From an uncultured Anaerofilum sp. (GTDB lineage: Bacteria; Bacillota; Clostridia; Oscillospirales; Ruminococcaceae): a stretch of 64,000 nucleotides of DNA. The translations under genes and the position numbers were made by a program. The DNA is taken from assembly GCA_944385935.1 (NCBI GenBank), contig CALWZC010000003.1:62001-126000 (forward strand). The letters run 5' to 3'. The notes under the pieces were generated by a model. It was not told the origin of the DNA and searched no databases. It was given only the letters and a program-made list of their open reading frames with translations. Of the stretch, positions 26,893 to 34,747 are shown in pieces (the first letter of the stretch is position 1; every line of letters begins with the position of its first letter).

Positions 26893-27663
26893 TTAAATCA
26901 ACTCTTTTGCATTATCATTCCATAATGGGTCATCTAAAACTTCTTCCATAATGCCCATTGCCCGTAATTCTTTTGCCCCTACATATCCAATAAAAGCGCA
27001 AAAATCACCACAATGGGCACGCCAATATTCCTGTTGCCAGCCATGGTAACCCGGTGTACGATGGATAAGTTCATCCAATTTGCTGTTATCTTTAACACCT
27101 TTATCAAGATAAGATTCATCCTGAAATTCACCATCAAACTTTTCTGCCGCCGCACCATTGGCAATACACTGTGGGCACAAACACTCTACATCATCTATAG
27201 AATAAAAAGGTGATTCGTAAAAAATATTAGTTGGATTTCCGCAACAATCACAAATAACAGGCTCTTCTGACTGTTCAAAGGCTCCCGTTTCCAATGGATT
27301 TGGATGATACTGAAAATAAGGCAAACCGACTAATTTTTCTTTTTCTTGTAATTTTTCGGCCTCTGTCTTTGGTTTAGGAAGGGCAAACCTATCTCCCATA
27401 GTATCAGCACTCTTCTTTAGTTGTGCCAAACGTTTTGCAGTTTTCTTATCAGAGGTATCCCCAATTTCAACCAACAAATTGTATGCACTTTGTTTCAAAT
27501 CCAGTAAATCATACACATACACTAACACTGTTTTTGCTTCCACAGAGTCTATTTTCTCTAGTTCTTCTTTAAACCCATACAAAGCAACAATACTTTCACA
27601 TCCACCATTTGTTTTGTCATATTGATTTTTTAATTGGATATATTTTTGTTGGTATTCTGTCAT
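26893..27663 (-). CDS. CbrC (UPF0167) family protein with N-terminal extension
   Basis: A protein of about 256 residues. From about residue 110 it matches CbrC/UPF0167: LPYFQYHPNPLETGAFEQSEE, a CDCCG pair, CLCPQCIANGAAAEKFDGEF, then RTPGYHGWQQEYWRAHCGDFCAFIGYVGAKEL. The two CxxC-type pairs probably bind a metal. E. coli CbrC is a CreBC-regulated protein linked to colicin E2 tolerance, and close relatives are widespread and biochemically unknown. The first 105 residues form a helical domain not present in the short family members. The ATG at 27663 is chosen; a GTG at 27675 is possible. The setting (recombinase remnant, small unknown gene) suggests accessory DNA. Confidence 0.82.
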   Translation of the reverse strand: MTEYQQKYIQLKNQYDKTNGGCESIVALYGFKEELEKIDSVEAKTVLVYVYDLLDLKQSAYNLLVEIGDTSDKKTAKRLAQLKKSADTMGDRFALPKPKTEAEKLQEKEKLVGLPYFQYHPNPLETGAFEQSEEPVICDCCGNPTNIFYESPFYSIDDVECLCPQCIANGAAAEKFDGEFQDESYLDKGVKDNSKLDELIHRTPGYHGWQQEYWRAHCGDFCAFIGYVGAKELRAMGIMEEVLDDPLWNDNAKELI

Positions 27664-27743
27664 ACGTTTCACCACTTCCCTTTTTACATTGACTATTGAC
27701 CAATTTAGCTAACTTTGTTATCTTCCCCAACAAACTAGAATGT

Positions 27744-28049
27744 TTATATAGTAATATGCTTTAGAGAATTTATTATAATATCTAGGCGTTCAATATACTC
27801 CCAATAGTTTGATGGCAAATTAGAAATTTTACTCATGTCATTTTTGTCAAAATGATATACAATATGTTTTATAATTTGATTTTGAATAAAATACAATTTT
27901 CTTAATTCTAAAACTGTTATACTATCTAATGCTTGAATATAGTCACATAAATCCAAAAAAGATTTTTTGTCAAATTTATTTTCTTCGTGAAGAAAGTAAA
28001 GGAAACTTTTATTTTCTGCATTTACATTATCATCTATTATACTTTCCAT
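27744..28049 (-). CDS. Small unknown protein, possibly an immunity protein
   Basis: 101 residues, acidic and rich in Asp, Asn, Ile and Tyr, with no signal peptide, no membrane helix and no motif I can assign. Text such as FLDLCDYIQALDSITVLELRKLYFIQNQIIKHIVYHF suggests an all-helical fold, and the end has PSNYWEYIERLDIIINSL. AGAGG precedes the ATG. It is very AT-rich compared with the housekeeping genes. Size, acidity and position upstream of the CbrC-family gene resemble immunity genes left behind by toxin cassettes, but that is inference. It may be expressed together with the CbrC-family gene 80 bases downstream. Confidence 0.55.
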   Translation of the reverse strand: MESIIDDNVNAENKSFLYFLHEENKFDKKSFLDLCDYIQALDSITVLELRKLYFIQNQIIKHIVYHFDKNDMSKISNLPSNYWEYIERLDIIINSLKHITI

Positions 28050-28366
28050 TTTATGCCTCTTTTTTCAAATTCTGATTTATTCTTCCTTTATCCCATTTTA
28101 TCATAATTCTAAGGAAGTGGAAACTTTTTCTTTTTTAGCTTAATTTTTCATTGTAATAGATTAATTATGCTTGGTAAGATTTCTTTGATATGGTATATCA
28201 CTAATTACATTCTAAAATTTGAGCTAAAAAAATACACCGAACCAAAATTCGGCGTATTTTTTATTTTTATCACCAAACAACAACTTTGAAGTATTACAGT
28301 ATTGTTTTACTTTAAGATAGCAACTGTTGTTAGCTGTGAAAAATTTTTTATATAGATAACGAATCT
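28050..28366. other. AT-rich intergenic region
   Basis: About 320 bases without a convincing gene. It contains the two-way terminator at 28225-28262 and otherwise A/T-rich sequence. Confidence 0.4.
28225..28262. terminator. Bidirectional terminator
   Basis: AAAAAATACaCCGAA-ccaaaa-TTCGGcGTATTTTTT forms a stem with one mismatch and has T-runs on both strands. It would stop the minus-strand two-component operon, whose last gene ends at 28367. Confidence 0.75.
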
Positions 28367-29134
28367 CTATACTTTCTGGTCAAGAAATTGTTTTTGTTGC
28401 TGCTGGTAAAGAAGATATCTTTGGTCTCTTTGGCCATCTATCCATTCTTGGGTCTGCAATTCATTTCTAAATTCCCGCAACCATTTTTTCTCTTCTCTGC
28501 GGGTTTCTAAACTTTTTTCTGAACGCTTCTCAGATGATTTTGCACCAGTTGCCTCATTGTAATCAAAATCCGATTTGTGCTTTTCTAGAAGTTCTTCCTG
28601 CTGGTCTAAAAAGCTATTGGCATTAAAACTTGCATGATAGTTATTTCTAGCTTCCAAACTGCTATATTCTCTGCGTATCATTGTTGTTGAAGAGCCATCT
28701 GCATTTACGTGTACAGACATTGATACTTTTACATCAGGTGGATTGTTCATGGCATTAAAAAGGTTTTGACCTATGCTTGTAAGTCCATATAACAATTCAT
28801 CTAACTCTTTCGCTTTTTCTGGATTGTTGGCTGCTTGTTGTAAAATTTTTGAATCAACCGAAAAAGATGGAGCAACACCATGCTTTGGAGTGGTTAACCC
28901 AGAAGACAGGCTCAATCCAAACTCTTTATATCGGTTCAACATATAATTTGTGAATTTTTCCGCTTTTTCTTGCTTTGTAGGGGCTTCTGTTTGAGATAGT
29001 TGAGCTTTTGAAGTGCTTTCATCTGCTGATAAACAATCCATAGATGATGTTGTTTCTTTTTCTGGTGTTTTGTTATTTTTTATTTGCTGTTTTTTTAGTT
29101 GATAGGGGCTAAAATTTTTATTTGTGATTCTCAT
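28367..29134 (-). CDS. Unknown soluble protein downstream of AgrC-like kinase
   Basis: 255 residues, hydrophilic, with no signal peptide or membrane helix and no family I recognise with certainty. The N-terminus is basic and low in complexity (Lys, Gln, Thr). The middle has VAPSFSVDSKILQQAANNPEKAKELDELLYGL and a beta-like VSMSVHVNADGSSTTMIRREY. The C-terminus is highly charged, Glu/Lys/Gln-rich and probably coiled coil, ending in YLLYQQQQKQFLDQK. The middle pattern (a residue-count phrase NPEKAKELDELL before a beta strand) is reminiscent of DUF6033-type proteins, but I would not assign it. AGAGG precedes the ATG. It starts 40 bases after the kinase gene and is probably in the same operon. Confidence 0.6.
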   Translation of the reverse strand: MRITNKNFSPYQLKKQQIKNNKTPEKETTSSMDCLSADESTSKAQLSQTEAPTKQEKAEKFTNYMLNRYKEFGLSLSSGLTTPKHGVAPSFSVDSKILQQAANNPEKAKELDELLYGLTSIGQNLFNAMNNPPDVKVSMSVHVNADGSSTTMIRREYSSLEARNNYHASFNANSFLDQQEELLEKHKSDFDYNEATGAKSSEKRSEKSLETRREEKKWLREFRNELQTQEWIDGQRDQRYLLYQQQQKQFLDQKV

Positions 29135-29173
29135 AGTGGTACCTCTTTTCTACAATAACAACATATTGATGTT

Positions 29174-30619
29174 TTAGGTTCCTTTCAACATAACGGATAA
29201 TACAAATTTTTTGCCCTCAATAATACAATCCATATCCCCTGCATACTTTTTGGCACAATTTCGGATATTTCTCAGCCCTATACCATGTTTTGTTGGGTCT
29301 TTTTTTGTTGAACAAGGTAGTTCGTTGTTTGCAACCATTTGAATCTTCCCATCAAAACTATTTTCAATTTCAATAAAATACATTTTCCCTTTCCAAAAAG
29401 ACCGTACAAGAATATAGGTGCTTGCTTCTGGTTCTGTTTTTTGTAGGTTTTGACAGGCCTCAATAGCATTATCCAATCCATTGCTTAAAATAATCCCGAT
29501 GTCATAGGCTTTTACGGAAATGGTATTCGGTAGAATGAACTCATCTGCATCTAGGAAAATGTTTGGTATCTCTTTCTTTGCATATTGAAATTTACCATTG
29601 ATTGCAGCATCACTAACGGGATTTCCTGTGGAGATACGTTTGTCCAGCTGTTCTACAGATATTTGTAGACCTTTGAAGTATTGCTCTACCTCTGGGCTAA
29701 GAACATACCCCGCCTCCTTTTGGTCATGCAATAAAGTTTGCAATACAATCATGTGGTTTTTCATATCATGTTTTACTGAGCGAATTCCGTTATACACACA
29801 TTCCATTTCAGCTATGGAATTTTTCAAGTTGGTAACCTGATTTTCCAGTATCTGTTTTTCTGTGTGCTCTTGCTGCCAACCAATCATATTTTGGAACATT
29901 TCAAAACTGAAAAGATTTGCCAAAAGCAATGTTATAGCTAGCATTGGAATGATAATGTAAAGTTTTGGATACTTATCATACAGAAGAATGGTAGTACCCT
30001 CTTCTATGGCAATGATAAGCAATCGTATTAGTATTGCAGTTATTACGCTGGCAACCGCCGGAAGCAAATAGGGTATAATATCCTTTTCAAAAGGTTGTGG
30101 ATATTGGTATTTTTTCACAATCCTTTGAATAAAAGCAAAGGTTAAAGCTTCTCTTGCAATTCCAATAAGCCCAATAAAAAGCAAAGTAGATATAGGCACT
30201 AAATTTACAAATACATTCAAGGATAAAACCTCATAGTGTAAGCCCATACCGAGAAGTTCTACCATTTTTGAATTCAGGCAAATCAAACTGCTACTAGTCC
30301 ATATTGATAATTCATGGATAGCAGTAAACTGAACCAACAAAAATAGTTTTAACAGAATACTACCTTGATACAAGAGTGAGCTAAATGCAAATAACACACC
30401 CATATAGATAAATAAATTTACAATGGATGAAGGATAAAATGTCACATTTGTTGCCAGACAAATTAGATGATACAAAACCCATACAGCACCAATGGCATAT
30501 TGACTGGATTTTGCTATGTTCCACCGAGGTTTTACAAATGCCTTGAATAAATATTGCAGACAAAAGCCTTCAAACATACAAAGCGCAATCAAAAACAAAT
30601 TGCTTAAACAATTAGACAT
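29174..30619 (-). CDS. AgrC-like membrane sensor histidine kinase (GHKL, HPK10)
   Basis: About 481 residues. Six or seven N-terminal membrane helices (about 5-235) form the sensor, as in AgrC/ComD peptide receptors. A coiled-coil dimer segment leads to the phosphoacceptor SVKHDMKNHMIVLQ (His in HDMKNH). The GHKL ATPase has an N-box NGLDNAIEAC and G-box KHGIGLRNIRNCAKKYAGD. The preferred start is the ATG at 30619, five bases after AAGGGAG and overlapping the regulator stop; an upstream ATG at 30634 is inside that gene. No agrB or agrD lies nearby, so the signal is not encoded here. It pairs with the LytTR regulator immediately upstream. Confidence 0.9.
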   Translation of the reverse strand: MSNCLSNLFLIALCMFEGFCLQYLFKAFVKPRWNIAKSSQYAIGAVWVLYHLICLATNVTFYPSSIVNLFIYMGVLFAFSSLLYQGSILLKLFLLVQFTAIHELSIWTSSSLICLNSKMVELLGMGLHYEVLSLNVFVNLVPISTLLFIGLIGIAREALTFAFIQRIVKKYQYPQPFEKDIIPYLLPAVASVITAILIRLLIIAIEEGTTILLYDKYPKLYIIIPMLAITLLLANLFSFEMFQNMIGWQQEHTEKQILENQVTNLKNSIAEMECVYNGIRSVKHDMKNHMIVLQTLLHDQKEAGYVLSPEVEQYFKGLQISVEQLDKRISTGNPVSDAAINGKFQYAKKEIPNIFLDADEFILPNTISVKAYDIGIILSNGLDNAIEACQNLQKTEPEASTYILVRSFWKGKMYFIEIENSFDGKIQMVANNELPCSTKKDPTKHGIGLRNIRNCAKKYAGDMDCIIEGKKFVLSVMLKGT

Positions 30620-31325
30620 GATACTCCCTTCCATTTCGCAGGAATCGCATATAATGTTTTACAAAATCCTGATAATTTTTTCGGGCTAAATATGCGATTT
30701 CTCCGTTATCCATGTAGATAGTTTCGGTGTCATATTCTGCTATGTGTGCCATGTTTACCAAATATCCTCTATGACTTCGATAGAACTCCGAACCAAGTTT
30801 CTGGACAAATTCTGACATTGTGCCATATACAACCACAATTCCTTTTTTTGTATGGATTGCAATTTTTCGTAGGGCATTTTCTAAAAACAAAATATCATTT
30901 GTATCCAATATCAGGCTTTTTTCTCTTGTTTTCACAAAGAGCTGGCTTTTGTGCATATTGGCTTTTTTGATGATTTCCCTTTCTGCTCTATTCAAAATTT
31001 CTTGAAGTTTTTTTAGTTGAACAGGCTTTAGGAGGTAGTGGAAAGCAGCAACATCAAAGGCATCGAAAACATATTCCTTCCATGCAGTGATAAAAATAAT
31101 GATAACATCTTCATCCATACCCCGAAGTTTTTTAGCAGCGTTGATTCCATCTAATCCCTTCATTTGTATGTCTAAAAAGATAATATCAAATTGTTTTTGT
31201 GTTGCTAACAATTCATCTCCACAGGTATAGCACCAAACTTCACAGTCTGGAATACATTGTTTAACCATCTTTTCCAATTGCTTTGTGATTTCAATTTCAT
31301 CATCGCAGATAGCGATTCTCAGCAT
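30612..31325 (-). CDS. LytTR-family response regulator
   Basis: About 237 residues. The receiver domain starts MLRIAICDDEIEI (acidic pair DD), has the phosphoacceptor Asp in DIIFLDIQMKG and ends with a conserved Lys in YLLKPVQLKKL. A LytTR DNA-binding domain occupies about 135-235 (ILFLENALRKIAIHTKKG, FYRSHRGYLVNMAHI). The ATG at 31325 follows GGAGGG; the open frame runs further upstream but without a ribosome site. It overlaps the start of the kinase gene by eight bases. Phased repeats 140-180 bases upstream (31464-31501) look like binding sites, suggesting autoregulation. Confidence 0.92.
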   Translation of the reverse strand: MLRIAICDDEIEITKQLEKMVKQCIPDCEVWCYTCGDELLATQKQFDIIFLDIQMKGLDGINAAKKLRGMDEDVIIIFITAWKEYVFDAFDVAAFHYLLKPVQLKKLQEILNRAEREIIKKANMHKSQLFVKTREKSLILDTNDILFLENALRKIAIHTKKGIVVVYGTMSEFVQKLGSEFYRSHRGYLVNMAHIAEYDTETIYMDNGEIAYLARKNYQDFVKHYMRFLRNGREYHV

Positions 31326-31463
31326 ACCATCCCTCCATTTCATGATACAGTATATCACAAGCAACAAGAGCTCTGCCAATGTGTCCATTAGATTGTTTAC
31401 CAGTGGTTTAAAATGATAGTATTGTTTTCATATTCCTTTATCAACTATTTACTTTACATTAAC

Positions 31464-31501
31464 AACGAACATGTAACGAAAGACCTTTGTAATGTAACGA
31501 A
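31464..31501 (-). promoter_or_regulatory. Phased AACGAA repeats, candidate LytTR binding sites
   Basis: The core AACGAA occurs at 31464-31469, 31475-31480 and 31496-31501, at spacings of 11 and 21 bases (one and two helical turns). The last two share the longer block ATGTAACGAAA. LytTR regulators such as AgrA bind pairs of short direct repeats about 21 bases apart with a GTT core. On the minus strand the core reads TTCGTT. Confidence 0.6.
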
Positions 31502-31554
31502 ATTTATAGTAAGGGCGTTTAAATTGCTATTTCTTTGCCTTTTCTATTGGATAC

Positions 31555-31593
31555 ACAAAAAAACAGCCACAGGTTCCTATAAACCCATGGCTG
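31555..31593 (-). terminator. Terminator after lipase gene
   Basis: On the minus strand CAGCCATGGGTT-tatagg-AACCTGTGGCTG pairs over 12 positions (two wobbles) and is followed by TTTTTTT. Confidence 0.88.
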
Positions 31594-31660
31594 AGAAAAG
31601 AACTATTCTGTATAATGCTCCATTGTACTGGAAGTGCCCATCTGCTTGGCTTGTACATTG

Positions 31661-32602
31661 TTAAGAACAATGCTGATTTAGCCAGTCCAAAACATCCTTA
31701 TAAACTTTTGTGCGGTTTAGTTCGTTGAGCATTTCATGCCGACCATTGGCGTATAGAACTAGCTCCACATCCTTTAGCCCGGCTTCTTTCAGCATTTTTT
31801 CTACTTCTATAACCCCTTTGCCGTAGTTTCCCACTGGGTCAGCATCTCCTGAAAACAAAAACACTGGCATAGAGGCAGGAATTTTCTCTGCCCACTGTTT
31901 ACTACTTACTGCACGCAAAACGCGAAACATCTCATGGAATGCACTTACTGTAAAAGAAAAAGTGCAAGCAGGGTCTTTTTGATAGTCTGCAATGATTCTT
32001 TCATCACGGGATATCCAATCGTAGGGGGTTTTGGGATTTTTAATTTTAGAGAGATATTTTCCAAAAGCAATTTTGTTTACAGCAACAGAAACATATCTTG
32101 GCCCTTTTGTTTTGCACAAAAATTCTGTCAATAAAATACCTGCATCTACGCCGGCAGTTGGGCCTGCTGTTCCACTGAGGAGCAACCCTGCAATATTTTT
32201 GGGATATACTGCACAAAAAAGCCTTGCAAAAAAGCTTCCCATACTATGACCTAATAAAAACACCGGAAGATGGGGAAACTGCTGATGCACAATTGTATTC
32301 ATCTGTTGTAAATCTTGCAACACACATTTAGCACCATTTTCTTCGGCAAAAAATCCATAATTATCGGGGCTTCCAGCGGTTTTGCCATGGCCCAAATGGT
32401 CATGTGCAGCCACTGCATACCCATTTGCAGCCAAAAAGGATATAAATTCATGATATCGTTCTACATGTTCGCACATACCATGGCTAATTTGCACAATCGC
32501 TTTAGGAGGAACCATAGAATGTGTGTAGATTGCTCCTGAAACAATGGATACACCATTAGAAGATTTAAAGCATATGTCTTTTCGCTGTATTTCCGATGTC
32601 AT
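31661..32602 (-). CDS. Alpha/beta hydrolase, monoacylglycerol lipase-like
   Basis: 313 residues, cytosolic, of the hydrolase_4 (PldB/monoglyceride lipase) group. The oxyanion region is IVQISHGMCEHVERYHEF, and HDHLGHGKTAGSP follows. The nucleophile Ser sits in LLGHSMGSFFARLF, the acid is likely Asp in FLFSGDADPVGNYG and the base His in YANGRHEMLNEL. It should hydrolyse monoacylglycerols, lysophospholipids or other acyl esters. GGAGG is seven bases before the ATG, which overlaps the preceding HAD gene by 38 bases, so the two are co-translated. Substrate is not predictable from sequence. Confidence 0.88.
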   Translation of the reverse strand: MTSEIQRKDICFKSSNGVSIVSGAIYTHSMVPPKAIVQISHGMCEHVERYHEFISFLAANGYAVAAHDHLGHGKTAGSPDNYGFFAEENGAKCVLQDLQQMNTIVHQQFPHLPVFLLGHSMGSFFARLFCAVYPKNIAGLLLSGTAGPTAGVDAGILLTEFLCKTKGPRYVSVAVNKIAFGKYLSKIKNPKTPYDWISRDERIIADYQKDPACTFSFTVSAFHEMFRVLRAVSSKQWAEKIPASMPVFLFSGDADPVGNYGKGVIEVEKMLKEAGLKDVELVLYANGRHEMLNELNRTKVYKDVLDWLNQHCS

Positions 32603-33302
32603 CTAATTCCTCCTGTTCCATAACCAATTCATAAAGCTCTTGCAAATGGTGAATTTCATATTGAGGTTTGATTTTTCCGTGATTCTCTGCTTGAGAAAAA
32701 TTACACCAGCAAGTAGCTAATCCGGCATTGTTTCCACCTTGGATATCTGCTTTTAAACTATCCCCTATTACCAATACTTTTTGTTTATTATTTACACCTA
32801 AAGTTTGCAGTGCTATATCAAAGAATTTTCTATTGGGCTTGGTAACTCCCAATTTTTCGGAAACAAACACTGCATCCATTAAGGGCAACAATCCACTACG
32901 TTGCAGCCTTCCCTTTTGCACTTTTTCTACCCCATTGGACACTACAGCAATGGTTGCCACTTCGGAAAGATTTTTTAATACAACATCAGCATCTTCAAAA
33001 AGGACTGCTTTTTCGCTCAAACGGTTCAAATAATATTCATTGATAGCAGCAGGATTTCCTTGCAAGTCCAACTGTTGCAGAAGCTGTTCAAAACGTTTTA
33101 CTACCAATTTATCCTTTTTGATTTCACCTTTTTCCAATGCAGCCCAAAGGCTTGTGTTAATGCTTTGATAACAAGAAACATTTTCATCTGTGTAGGGAAT
33201 TTCAAACTTTTGAAAGGTTTCCTGCAAAGCTTGTCTTTCTGCTGCTGAAAAATCTAACAATGTATCATCCACATCAAATAATAAACAATTATAATAGGCC
33301 AT
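32565..33302 (-). CDS. HAD-family nucleotidase, YjjG-like
   Basis: About 245 residues of the HAD subfamily with a helical cap. Motif I is LLFDVDDTLLDF (nucleophile Asp and acid Asp), motif II VVSNG, motif III Lys in GVTKPNRKFF and motif IV VIGDSLKADIQGG. The DVDDTL variant and the N-terminal CLLFDVDDTLLDFSAAE are typical of YjjG, which removes non-canonical nucleoside monophosphates. The ATG at 33302 lies seven bases after AAAGGAA; an ATG six codons upstream lacks a ribosome site. Its 3' end overlaps the lipase gene. Confidence 0.85.
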   Translation of the reverse strand: MAYYNCLLFDVDDTLLDFSAAERQALQETFQKFEIPYTDENVSCYQSINTSLWAALEKGEIKKDKLVVKRFEQLLQQLDLQGNPAAINEYYLNRLSEKAVLFEDADVVLKNLSEVATIAVVSNGVEKVQKGRLQRSGLLPLMDAVFVSEKLGVTKPNRKFFDIALQTLGVNNKQKVLVIGDSLKADIQGGNNAGLATCWCNFSQAENHGKIKPQYEIHHLQELYELVMEQEELDDIGNTAKRHML

Positions 33303-33351
33303 TTGCACATTCCTTTCCACGGAAACAAGTAAAATACTCTTAAAATTGCAA

Positions 33352-33385
33352 GCAAAGCAAAGGCTATATCATTCCTTTGCTTTGC
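33352..33385 (-). terminator. Hairpin after the Cys-rich gene
   Basis: GCAAAGCAAAGG-ctatatcatt-CCTTTGCTTTGC, a 12-bp perfect stem, lies just past the stop of the Cys-rich gene. The following minus-strand T-tract is weak (TTGCAATTTTAAG), so termination may be partial. Confidence 0.6.
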
Positions 33386-33402
33386 TCAAGGGAAACAACA
33401 GA

Positions 33403-33648
33403 TTAAATTTCTACAATTTCATATTCCAACTCTGTTGGTTCTGTTGTTTGTGTTTGTGTGACCACTGGTTTTGGTTTTTGCTGCCTACAACTACAAGAAG
33501 GGTTACAGGGGCAATCCTCTTGTTGTGAGCAATCTCCACAACCATCTGTTTCATCCTGCCAATCCATAGGATAATCTTCGTGACACCCACAAAAGGTGTC
33601 TGGTTGGGGTTCGGCATTGATAAAACTGGGGCCAAAACAATTTGTCAT
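33403..33648 (-). CDS. Small Cys-rich protein, unknown
   Basis: 81 residues with nine cysteines in the first 54 positions (CGC, CGDC, CPC, CSC clusters) and an acidic Thr/Glu-rich tail. There is no signal peptide and no membrane helix. The clustering suggests zinc or iron-sulfur binding, or disulfide cross-linking as in spore-coat proteins. I cannot assign a family. An excellent AAAGGAGG ribosome site six to eight bases before the ATG and a hairpin after the stop argue that it is a real gene. It follows gpsA by 48 bases and may be co-transcribed with it. Confidence 0.7.
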   Translation of the reverse strand: MTNCFGPSFINAEPQPDTFCGCHEDYPMDWQDETDGCGDCSQQEDCPCNPSCSCRQQKPKPVVTQTQTTEPTELEYEIVEI

Positions 33649-33696
33649 AGCAATTCCTCCTTTACGATACAGTATATACCGAAAAGGGAAAATTGG

Positions 33697-34659
33697 TTAC
33701 AATTCAAATTCACCTTTGACACTTCTGCTGAATAAAGCTGCCACTGCTTTATCTGCTGTCATTCCATGATACAAAACATCATTGACCACATGACAAATAG
33801 GAAGGTCTACTTTATATTCTTCACCCAGTTTTATCAAAGCCTTTACAGTAGAGGCTCCCTCTGCCAACTGAGTATAGGGTTTGCCCAATATGAAACATTC
33901 GCCAAACATTCGGTTGTGACTATGGGGAGAAAACAACGTGGCTTCATAATCTCCCAAATGACATAGTCCATAGGCAGACAGTTCGTTGCCTCCCATGGCA
34001 TGAATGAGGCGTGCCACCTCTCTGGCTCCTCGTGCCATCAAGGCTCCTTTTAGACTTGTTAAACCAGCACCATCCAAAAGCCCTGCTGCTATTCCAACCA
34101 CATTTTTGGCCGCAGCACCTACTTCGGTTCCAATAATATCCGCCCCTCGATATAAGCGGATTAAGTCCGAGGACAAATTCTCCGAAATTTGCTCTGTAAC
34201 TTGCGGGTCTGGAGAATCCACTACCATACAATTGGGAATGCCTGCCAAAAAGTCCTGTACATGACCAGGGCCAACCCATACTGCAACGGAAATTTTTTGT
34301 TGGATTTCCTCGTTGATAACCTGCGTCAACCTCTTTCCAGTGTCTACTTCAATGCCTTTCATACACAAAATAAAGGTTTTTCCACTTACATCAAATTCAT
34401 TGATTTGTTTTGCAAAAGAACGCAATTGCTGTGCACTGATAGAAATAATAATTGTATCTGCCCAAGACAGTGCCTTCTCTAAATCACTTTCCAAAATCAG
34501 CTTTTCTGGCAATGTTAGGTATTGGTTTTTTCGATGTTGCGCCAATTCTTGAAAACTGGGAGCGTCGGGTCTTCCCCATAGAAGAACTTCGTTTTTTGCG
34601 CTGTGATAAGTGGCAAGAAAACTTCCCCATCTTCCGCATCCAAGCACAGTCAATTTCAT
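33697..34659 (-). CDS. gpsA: Glycerol-3-phosphate dehydrogenase [NAD(P)+]
   Basis: About 320 residues; it makes sn-glycerol 3-phosphate from dihydroxyacetone phosphate for phospholipid synthesis. The Rossmann start is KLTVLGCGRWGSFLA, followed by LCMKGIEVDTGKRL, the WVGPGHVQDF segment, catalytic-domain EVGAAAKNVVGIAAGLLDGAGL, and LMARGAREVARLIHAMGG. Later text SPHSHNRMFG corresponds to the usual SRNR region. The true start is the ATG at 34659 (KLTVLG); the longer open frame upstream lacks family similarity. AAAGGAG lies 11 bases before it. A hairpin separates it from the SGNH gene upstream. Confidence 0.92.
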   Translation of the reverse strand: MKLTVLGCGRWGSFLATYHSAKNEVLLWGRPDAPSFQELAQHRKNQYLTLPEKLILESDLEKALSWADTIIISISAQQLRSFAKQINEFDVSGKTFILCMKGIEVDTGKRLTQVINEEIQQKISVAVWVGPGHVQDFLAGIPNCMVVDSPDPQVTEQISENLSSDLIRLYRGADIIGTEVGAAAKNVVGIAAGLLDGAGLTSLKGALMARGAREVARLIHAMGGNELSAYGLCHLGDYEATLFSPHSHNRMFGECFILGKPYTQLAEGASTVKALIKLGEEYKVDLPICHVVNDVLYHGMTADKAVAALFSRSVKGEFEL

Positions 34660-34683
34660 ACAGGCATTTCTCCTTTCATTTGG

Positions 34684-34717
34684 CAAAAGCCGCTTGCAAA
34701 GGGGCAAACGGCTTTTG
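34684..34717. terminator. Hairpin between SGNH gene and gpsA
   Basis: CAAAAGCCG...CGGCTTTTG with an inner TTGC/GCAA forms a long stem 31 bases after the SGNH stop. It lacks a clear T-run, so it may be a weak terminator or an RNA-stabilising structure before gpsA. Confidence 0.5.
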
Positions 34718-34747
34718 GTAAAGTTTGTTAGCATCCTCCAATATACA

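Larger units (their letters stand above)
31326..31660. other. Regulatory gap between lipase and LytTR operon
   Basis: No gene is visible in this gap. It holds the phased AACGAA sites (31464-31501) that probably control the two-component operon and the terminator of the lipase gene (31555-31593). Confidence 0.4.

Noticed and set aside
34660-34734. 25-codon extension before gpsA
   Set aside because: GpsA proteins start at the Rossmann strand KLTVLG, and the extension encodes the hairpin region.
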